Shown here piece by piece: positions 36,801 to 40,959 of a stretch of 40,959 nt of DNA. The DNA lies in IMG/VR virus record IMGVR_UViG_3300027996_000071, positions 1-40,959 of that record; one strand, 5' to 3'. The position numbers and the translations under genes are program-made. Every line of letters starts with the position of its first letter. The stretch's first letter is position 1. A model generated the notes under the pieces. That model worked only from the letters and a program-made list of their open reading frames with translations, was not told the DNA's origin and ran no database searches. The DNA comes from a virus.

Positions 36801-39641
36801 TATGATTCTGATGGTGTATTTAATGGTAGATATGTCACAAAAATAGGTGAGCAATACTGGGCTATACAAAATAAGCTTAGAAGTGAGTTATATGATAATG
36901 AAGGTACACCTTATCAATATAGACCTGTATATGATTTAGAAAATGCAAGTCAAGAAGATATAGATTACAATATAGATCTTGCTGCAAAAAAACAGGCATA
37001 TGGAAATTTCTATATGGCAGAAGAAAAAAGAGAAGATGGATCTTTGCGTCCATCAGGTATGTATCATAAATATACTCAAGAGTTTATTGATATTAGAAGT
37101 AAGTATGAAGTATGGATGCCAGGTGCTGATAGTAATCCAAGAGGTAGTTGGGAAAAGAAAAAGAATATATCAGATGCTGACTATGCTGCTTATGTTGCAA
37201 AATATTATCAACCAATAGAATATACTAGAGCTGTTAGAGTTAAGGGTGTAGCAACAGGACAAGTCATACAAGACCGTCAAGACATGATGGTGCCAAAAGT
37301 AGAGTTTAGAGAAGTACTATTAACTACTCTTGATGGGCGTAACATGAAGAACCCAAAGTATGATGCTATAATGAATGGTACAGATGCAAAGTCTATAGCT
37401 CAAAGAGAGTTTTATAATTTGTATGTTGAAATGTATGAAAAAGACTTGCTAAAGAAAATACCTATTGGTCAAGCAGCAAATATGCTTGGAAGAGTTCCTT
37501 TAGTTCAGAATAAATTAATGGCTGAGGTAAAAGAAAAAGGTACTTTATTTACCAAGTTATATGCTAGTTTAAGTGAAAGCAAAGCATGGAACATGTTTAA
37601 TCAAACATCTACTCAAAAAAATGTTATACTAGACAACGAAGGATATATAATTGACCAAATGCCTATTTATTATACAGGTAGACCCAAGTTAGATAGTGAC
37701 ATGGCAGACCTTCAAAAAGAGATAGACTTTTTAAAATCACAGTATAAAAAGAATGAAATCCAGGATCAAAAATATCAAAAGCAAATAGCTGAATTAAACG
37801 GTAAAATGGTAAGGCTAAGAGCAACACCAAGTAGAGGTCAAGTTAGTACAGACATGGCATCTAGTTTACTTAAGTTTAGTGCTATGGCTCAAAACTATGA
37901 AACAATGGGCGCTGTAGATGATACCTTAAAAGCTTTTGTTAAGGTAATTGAAAACAGAACATATACTCCTGCTCCTGGATTGAGATTAAATCTAGTAGCA
38001 AAAGTAAAAGATAAAGTTATAGATAATTTAGGTACTAAAGCAAATACAAGTACTCAAGAAAAAAATGTAGTACGTAGAGCAAAGAAGTTTATGTCTATGA
38101 TTCATTATGATAATGAAAACATTACTAAGGGTGCTGTAGATAAAATTGCAGATGGACTTATTCAGTTGTCTTCTTTATCATATGTAGCGTTTAACCCATT
38201 TGGTAACTTTAATAACTACTTGATTGGTAGAATAAATAACAATATTGAATCTATTGGTGGTAGATTTTATAGTCAAAGTGCTTTTAAAAGAGCAACATGG
38301 GAGTTTAATAAAAGAGCTATTCCGGGATTAGTTCAAAGAACAGCACATGGGGGTGCAGAAGATTTACTTGACGTAGTAACATTTGGAGTTATACCAGGGT
38401 TAGCTAAAGCTGACTACAATAAAAAATTACCTAATAGCAAGTACGAGGCCTTTGTAGATATGTTTAGAATGATGGATAACATGTCTGATATACGTGAACA
38501 AAGCAGAGCTACTGATGATGGTAAGAGTTGGTTTGATAGAGCAACTGAATGGGGTTATATAATGCAAGATGCTGCTGAATACAACTCTCAAACAAAAGTA
38601 GGTATGGCTATACTTATGGATACTATGGTAAGAAATAGTAATACAGGTGAAGAACTATCTTTTTATGATGCATTTGAATATGATGCAAAGACACATAAAA
38701 ATGAAATTAAAAAAGGATTTGATACAGTAATAAAAAGAAACGGTCAAGAAGTAGTTTATACTGATGCAATAAGATATGAAATTAGAAATGAGATTAGAGA
38801 AGTAAACAAACAAATCCATGGTAACTACGCTAAAGAAGATAGAATTGTTCTTCAGTCAAGTACATTAGGTTCTCTAGCTATTCAATTTAAGAAGTGGTTA
38901 GCTCCTGCAATTAGAGCTAGATATCAAAGAGAATATTTTGATCAAAACTTAGGATGGATGGAAGGCAGATATAGATCCGCTTTATCATTTTTAAATTATG
39001 CCAGAAAAGAACTTGCACAAGGTAACATGAACTTCAGAACAATGGGTAAAGAATATCTTAACCAACAGGTTAATGAATATACTAGAGAGAAGTTTGGTGA
39101 AGAAGGAGTAAGAGACTATGGACAAGGTGGTAACATAGATCAAAGAGCTAAGAATAGACTGTTTGGTTTCTATAGGAGTATGGCTGATCTAGGTATTATG
39201 TTTAGTGTTATGTCTATATCTTTATTGTTTGATGATTTATTACTTGGAGATGATGATGATAGTGATACTCAGAAAAGATTTAAAAACTTAACAAGATATC
39301 AGGCAGATAGAGTATACAAAGAACTTGTATTGTTCATGCCTTCTTTTGCAGGATTTGAGCAAGTTGAGCAGATGTTTAACTCTCCAATTGCTGCATCAAG
39401 ATCAGTTAGTGAAATGTCTGAGTTTTTTGAGATGTTGTTTATTGGAGGTTTCAAACATTCAATGGCAAAAGTAACTGGAAATGAAGAAGCTTTTTATGCC
39501 AACTCTAATTATGTATATCAAAGAGGTAACAGAAAAGGGGAATTAAAATTATATAAAAACTTTAAAGATGTGTTCCCAATAGTTTATTCTATTCAGAAGT
39601 GGGATTCATATCTTAAAAATGCTGATTTCTATATTAAATAA
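33858..39641 (+). CDS. Giant virion protein with degenerate zincin and PD-(D/E)XK nuclease domains
   Basis: 1927 residues, beginning 15 bases after the polymerase gene. The N-terminal region leads to AIEEMLHPFIDAI (E226, E227, H230), which sits where a zincin HExxH would be, with E281 (ELVTQALSRHF) as a possible third ligand; the first His is replaced by Glu. Residues about 431-680 look like a RecB/Cas4-type PD-(D/E)XK nuclease: H431TYI, VYTSVTTAI, GTAD541, MD555-L-K557-T and Q612-x3-Y616. The C-terminal third has SSTLGSLAIQFKKWLAPAIR and LGWMEGRYRSAL, a block I know from other giant Bacteroidota phage proteins, and a hydrophobic stretch (LGIMFSVMSISLLF). Inferred: an ejected partner of the polymerase with DNA-cutting capacity. 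The nuclease target is unknown. Confidence 0.75.
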   Translation: MAKCYNRNDPGYQALKDEFGTNIRTSKIINDWQRVNGSDMFPSVVQAQTMVKDQNIAFSLKTQAFGESVLDNLRRERIGKNFAGQFLINNSNPNTQLYDEAFLESNLKRFYRYLDINNIPRESFTVTRTPKSYKIEPNNDMFSARDILEKSRSWDTNRSRAVVMHLKRMFPQVQVKMVSVAQARVMYESLPKTKTNNVKFNEVNSFYMDGVAYLIKGRVTDEIAIEEMLHPFIDAIKMENEELFNSLLEEAVNNFPELSQQIEDAYNASTRNFSDTERDLELVTQALSRHFKKEYETTPTKGFLAKVKEVLEWFKAVIENLNKYITGRELPVSAIKPGTNLSDIAKLLNTEGIQFKLEKRVDGKLRYALSPQKEIQIKDALERANDTQKPIIMQLFNVAQSENSGLVDSLSASVKDAAAGDSIVTLNKEDHTYINSNDADKVYTSVTTAIKGKLSPDKQVAHKINLDIGNEVDTLLDGVIANLSFEDAYAALETNIISKDKAKETFDTLGSIMDSLKMKGAIVLSQVVLFDEASKMAGTADVFIIDQNGKVNIMDLKTTKNELSKTVPLNDKKGKRVGNQYKERFYTLENDSFLRQQGLATQLSTEQQHNLQVNVYRRMAENMGYEVSYDEWATSTIHFKVGIEGTGSDQVFDGSVDFDRWVPHPISQNLNLVNALVPQAISSYQKSKIEQEQEGSYNKIWNGKDQNDETTEEDKKAAENYDEYNAAAGLLDTYQKALIEKRDMIPLLTSNIYMESTKENEIDQISKTIAYINLAMAGNVKGQSKALSEVLQDALSQIKEFRAYVENPKNVNKPEYVSYVLNFDKYMKTFEGLFILKDLKGLNRTQNNLILSLQTQLNLLSGAGTDTGGIVGTALKDYVKEMVRLKSNNDYGGKDSLFTEKDLELLLEKVPDISDTEYQTKDLATSPDVLLATMDKIRKAQNQKLLDLVAQRESMIRAAGQKLVKLSPELKLDELYKFMLEYDSDGVFNGRYVTKIGEQYWAIQNKLRSELYDNEGTPYQYRPVYDLENASQEDIDYNIDLAAKKQAYGNFYMAEEKREDGSLRPSGMYHKYTQEFIDIRSKYEVWMPGADSNPRGSWEKKKNISDADYAAYVAKYYQPIEYTRAVRVKGVATGQVIQDRQDMMVPKVEFREVLLTTLDGRNMKNPKYDAIMNGTDAKSIAQREFYNLYVEMYEKDLLKKIPIGQAANMLGRVPLVQNKLMAEVKEKGTLFTKLYASLSESKAWNMFNQTSTQKNVILDNEGYIIDQMPIYYTGRPKLDSDMADLQKEIDFLKSQYKKNEIQDQKYQKQIAELNGKMVRLRATPSRGQVSTDMASSLLKFSAMAQNYETMGAVDDTLKAFVKVIENRTYTPAPGLRLNLVAKVKDKVIDNLGTKANTSTQEKNVVRRAKKFMSMIHYDNENITKGAVDKIADGLIQLSSLSYVAFNPFGNFNNYLIGRINNNIESIGGRFYSQSAFKRATWEFNKRAIPGLVQRTAHGGAEDLLDVVTFGVIPGLAKADYNKKLPNSKYEAFVDMFRMMDNMSDIREQSRATDDGKSWFDRATEWGYIMQDAAEYNSQTKVGMAILMDTMVRNSNTGEELSFYDAFEYDAKTHKNEIKKGFDTVIKRNGQEVVYTDAIRYEIRNEIREVNKQIHGNYAKEDRIVLQSSTLGSLAIQFKKWLAPAIRARYQREYFDQNLGWMEGRYRSALSFLNYARKELAQGNMNFRTMGKEYLNQQVNEYTREKFGEEGVRDYGQGGNIDQRAKNRLFGFYRSMADLGIMFSVMSISLLFDDLLLGDDDDSDTQKRFKNLTRYQADRVYKELVLFMPSFAGFEQVEQMFNSPIAASRSVSEMSEFFEMLFIGGFKHSMAKVTGNEEAFYANSNYVYQRGNRKGELKLYKNFKDVFPIVYSIQKWDSYLKNADFYIK
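35148..35900 (+). other. PD-(D/E)XK nuclease domain (RecB/Cas4-like)
   Basis: The signature runs from a HTYI...SVTT start through AGTADVFIID (D541) and NIMDLKTTK (D555, K557) to LQVNVYRRM (QxxxY). That is the order and spacing expected for a nuclease of this superfamily, and the D...D-x-K core is intact. The helical position before the core that is often Glu reads Gln here (VLSQVVLFDEA), so activity is likely but not certain. Confidence 0.7.
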
Positions 39642-39725
39642 GACAAATTAACAGGTTTAAATCTGATAGATGACATATAATTTACTTATATTATAGTATA
39701 CAGGCTTAGATGTATAATGTAAACT
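39642..39725 (+). promoter_or_regulatory. 84-base spacer before the lysis-type genes
   Basis: This is one of the longer untranslated stretches in the window. CAGGT-TTAA-ATCTG (39652-39665) could form a weak 5-base stem with one G-U pair. The rest is A/T-rich. A promoter for the lysis genes is plausible from position, but no box matches the Bacteroidota consensus well. Confidence 0.25.
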
Positions 39726-40100
39726 ATGAAAAGATTATTATTATTATTAATGTTGGGAATGGTTTCATCTTGTGGAACATATAATATATCCACAACCTAT
39801 AAAATTAAAAGTATTTTAACTATAACAGAAAAAGGAGATACTCTTGCTGTTCCTGTTAGAGACTTTAAATTTAGAATATTGCGTCAAGATGATCCTTTTA
39901 GATATCAGTATAGACAAGAATGGCAATATAGAAATTGGAGTAGATATTATATTCCAAACATTAATGTGAGAAATACATACAGTCCACCTGTAATGCACAC
40001 GAGACCGGTAACAATACCAATAATTAAACCAGTAAAGCCAATAAAAGTTGTTGCACCGATAAGAGTACAAAAGAAAATTAAATTTAACAATGACAACTAA
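39726..40100 (+). CDS. Small lipoprotein, possible outer-membrane spanin-like lysis protein
   Basis: 124 residues. The N-terminus (MKRLLLLLMLGMVSSCG) is a lipoprotein signal peptide: positive start, hydrophobic core and lipobox V-S-S-C, with Cys16 as the predicted lipidated residue. No acidic cluster follows the Cys, so the Bacteroidota surface-export signal is absent and a periplasm-facing lipoprotein is more likely. The middle is rich in Tyr, Arg and Trp, and the C-terminus is Pro/Val/Lys-rich (IIKPVKPIKVVAPI). It overlaps the holin-like gene by 11 bases. A proline-rich small lipoprotein beside a holin suggests a spanin role, but no inner-membrane partner was identified, so the assignment is tentative. 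Confidence 0.6.
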   Translation: MKRLLLLLMLGMVSSCGTYNISTTYKIKSILTITEKGDTLAVPVRDFKFRILRQDDPFRYQYRQEWQYRNWSRYYIPNINVRNTYSPPVMHTRPVTIPIIKPVKPIKVVAPIRVQKKIKFNNDN

Positions 40101-40503
40101 ACTATTCATAGTGAGCATAACAGCATTCTGCACGTACTTATGTACGTACTTTTTTGATTTATCAATGGAAAACATGGAACAATACCTGGCGGTTTGTTCA
40201 GTATTATGGTTAGATGGAATCTTTGGGGTTTGGGCAGGCTGTAAAAGAGAAGGCTTTAAAACATATAAAGCATTAAGAATTACCAGAAACACTTTTGTTT
40301 GGATAGCTATCCTGACAGTAGTCCTTATGGTAGAGAAAGGATTTAGTGGTACAGGTTGGCTATCCGAAGTGGTTGTAGTACCTTTTATGATACTTCAACT
40401 TATAAGTGCTTTAAAGAATGCTTCAATGGCAGGCCTAATAAAAACAGAAGAGCTTAATAAAATTCTAGATAGAATTGATAATCACAAAGGACCTAGAAAA
40501 TAA
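40090..40503 (+). CDS. Holin-like membrane protein
   Basis: 137 residues with hydrophobic segments at about 4-21, 29-48, 68-85 and 90-108 and a charged C-terminal tail (LDRIDNHKGPRK). The segment GVWAGCKREGFKTYKALRI after the second membrane span resembles the loop of phage holin family 4 (the group with Bacillus phi29 and toxin-secretion holins), and the length fits that family. Holins form holes in the inner membrane at the end of infection and release or trigger wall-degrading enzymes. The start overlaps the lipoprotein stop by 11 bases, so translation is probably coupled. No endolysin gene lies beside it in the window. Confidence 0.7.
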   Translation: MTTKLFIVSITAFCTYLCTYFFDLSMENMEQYLAVCSVLWLDGIFGVWAGCKREGFKTYKALRITRNTFVWIAILTVVLMVEKGFSGTGWLSEVVVVPFMILQLISALKNASMAGLIKTEELNKILDRIDNHKGPRK

Positions 40504-40516
40504 ACTATTAGTTTAT
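40500..40516. terminator. Hairpin between convergent genes, probable bidirectional terminator
   Basis: ATAAACT-ATT-AGTTTAT is a perfect 7-base stem with a 3-base loop. It contains the holin-like stop codon on one strand and overlaps the stop codon of the minus-strand gene on the other. The position between convergent genes supports a terminator. The stem is A/T-rich and weak. Confidence 0.5.
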
Positions 40517-40776
40517 GCCAAAAAGTCTTTAAGGAAGTGTGCTATCCAAGCAATTAATCCATTTACATTAAGAACAACAAGATTCCATTGCTTACGTGAT
40601 GAAGTCTGTACAACTACACATATAAAACCTAGTATAAATAATCCCGGATGCAATGTCCACTGAGCTGCTATCAAAAAGCCTGCACCCATATAACCTATAC
40701 GGGATGCAACCTTCTGATACGCTGTAAGCTTATTATTATAAGCTAACAATTTGAGTATTTTTCTTTTAACCTTCAC
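40513..40776 (-). CDS. Small membrane protein, three predicted spans
   Basis: 87 residues with a GTG start. It overlaps the end of the ribonucleotide reductase gene by 11 bases, so it is probably translated from the same message. A basic N-terminus (KVKRKILKLL) precedes hydrophobic stretches at about 28-41, 44-57 and 65-83. The three-span layout and length recall half-transporters such as SemiSWEET or a PnuC fragment, but no PQ-loop or other diagnostic motif is present, so I leave the function open. The next in-frame ATG (residue 30) falls inside the first span, which supports the GTG start. Confidence 0.6.
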   Translation of the reverse strand: MKVKRKILKLLAYNNKLTAYQKVASRIGYMGAGFLIAAQWTLHPGLFILGFICVVVQTSSRKQWNLVVLNVNGLIAWIAHFLKDFLA

Positions 40777-40959
40777 AACTTGAACATTCTAATATGTTAC
40801 GTGCAAAATCCTGAGCACTACTCTTACTAAATTGATAGTATAAAGTTTTAACACCTTCTTCCCAGGCGTACATGTATAGTTTATTTATATCTTTAGCTGA
40901 CACAGATGGATCTATCATTAAGTTTAATGACTGAGACTGGTCAATATACTTTTGTCTTT
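40766..40959 (-). CDS. nrdA: Ribonucleoside-diphosphate reductase, class I large subunit (C-terminal fragment)
   Basis: Only the last 64 residues are inside the window; the gene continues past base 40959. The fragment contains RQKYIDQSQSLNL, a hallmark of the large subunit, and YAWEEGVKTLYYQ, where the Tyr pair (codons at 40835-40840) corresponds to the radical-transfer tyrosines 730/731 of the E. coli enzyme. It ends ECSSCEG, the C-terminal Cys pair that passes electrons to the active site. The enzyme makes deoxynucleotides for phage DNA synthesis. Its minus-strand orientation, opposite to the virion genes, suggests an early or replication block begins here. Confidence 0.9.
   Translation of the reverse strand, partial: RQKYIDQSQSLNLMIDPSVSAKDINKLYMYAWEEGVKTLYYQFSKSSAQDFARNILECSSCEG

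Noticed and set aside
39816-40292. Minus-strand open frame of 158 codons across the lipoprotein and holin-like genes
   Set aside because: It lies opposite two overlapping genes with clear signal-peptide and membrane features, and its own translation has no recognisable feature.
40475-40663. Plus-strand open frame of 62 codons
   Set aside because: It overlaps the end of the holin-like gene and runs antisense to the small membrane gene through the hairpin; no feature supports it.
1-40959. tRNA genes, CRISPR arrays, insertion sequences, integrase or attachment sites
   Set aside because: None seen on reading. The few intergenic gaps are under 90 bases and contain no cloverleaf or repeat-spacer pattern, and no transposase or integrase motif was recognised.

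Overview
The window looks like part of the genome of a tailed DNA phage that infects a member of the Bacteroidota, most likely a marine flavobacterium. It is probably a crAss-like phage (Crassvirales) or a close relative. The DNA is strongly AT-rich. Genes are packed end to end, and almost none has a Shine-Dalgarno site, as is usual in this host phylum. All eleven visible stop codons are TAA. The best lineage marker is a giant protein carrying an ADFDID motif in a context resembling the catalytic barrel of RNA polymerase, as in the virion RNA polymerase of crAss-like phages. The family names used here come from recognising motifs, not from a database search.

Layout: bases 1-39641 hold seven very large plus-strand genes, which I read as a virion/ejected-protein module. 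In order they are: (1) a 5'-truncated tail or muzzle-like structural protein with a von Willebrand A domain set between two structural regions; (2) a 1733-residue cell-wall protein combining a zincin motif, a lytic transglycosylase, two LysM domains, an L,D-transpeptidase-like domain and a second lysozyme-like domain; (3) to (5) three low-complexity virion or cargo proteins of 875, 986 and 1155 residues; (6) a 4607-residue polyprotein-like gene with hydrophobic N-terminal segments, a zincin domain and an RNA polymerase catalytic motif; (7) a 1927-residue protein with a zincin-like domain lacking the first histidine and a PD-(D/E)XK nuclease domain.

Bases 39726-40503 hold a small lysis-type cassette: a lipoprotein overlapping a holin-like membrane protein. 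A hairpin at 40500-40516 separates this from a convergent minus-strand block, which contains a small membrane protein and the C-terminal end of a class I ribonucleotide reductase large subunit. This marks the edge of an oppositely transcribed nucleotide-metabolism (probably early) region.

Working model (inference): proteins 2 to 7 are packed in the particle and enter the cell with the DNA. The wall-acting protein opens, and perhaps reseals, peptidoglycan. The RNA polymerase then transcribes early genes, while the zincin and nuclease domains process proteins or attack host DNA. There is no stretch of 300 bases without a gene.
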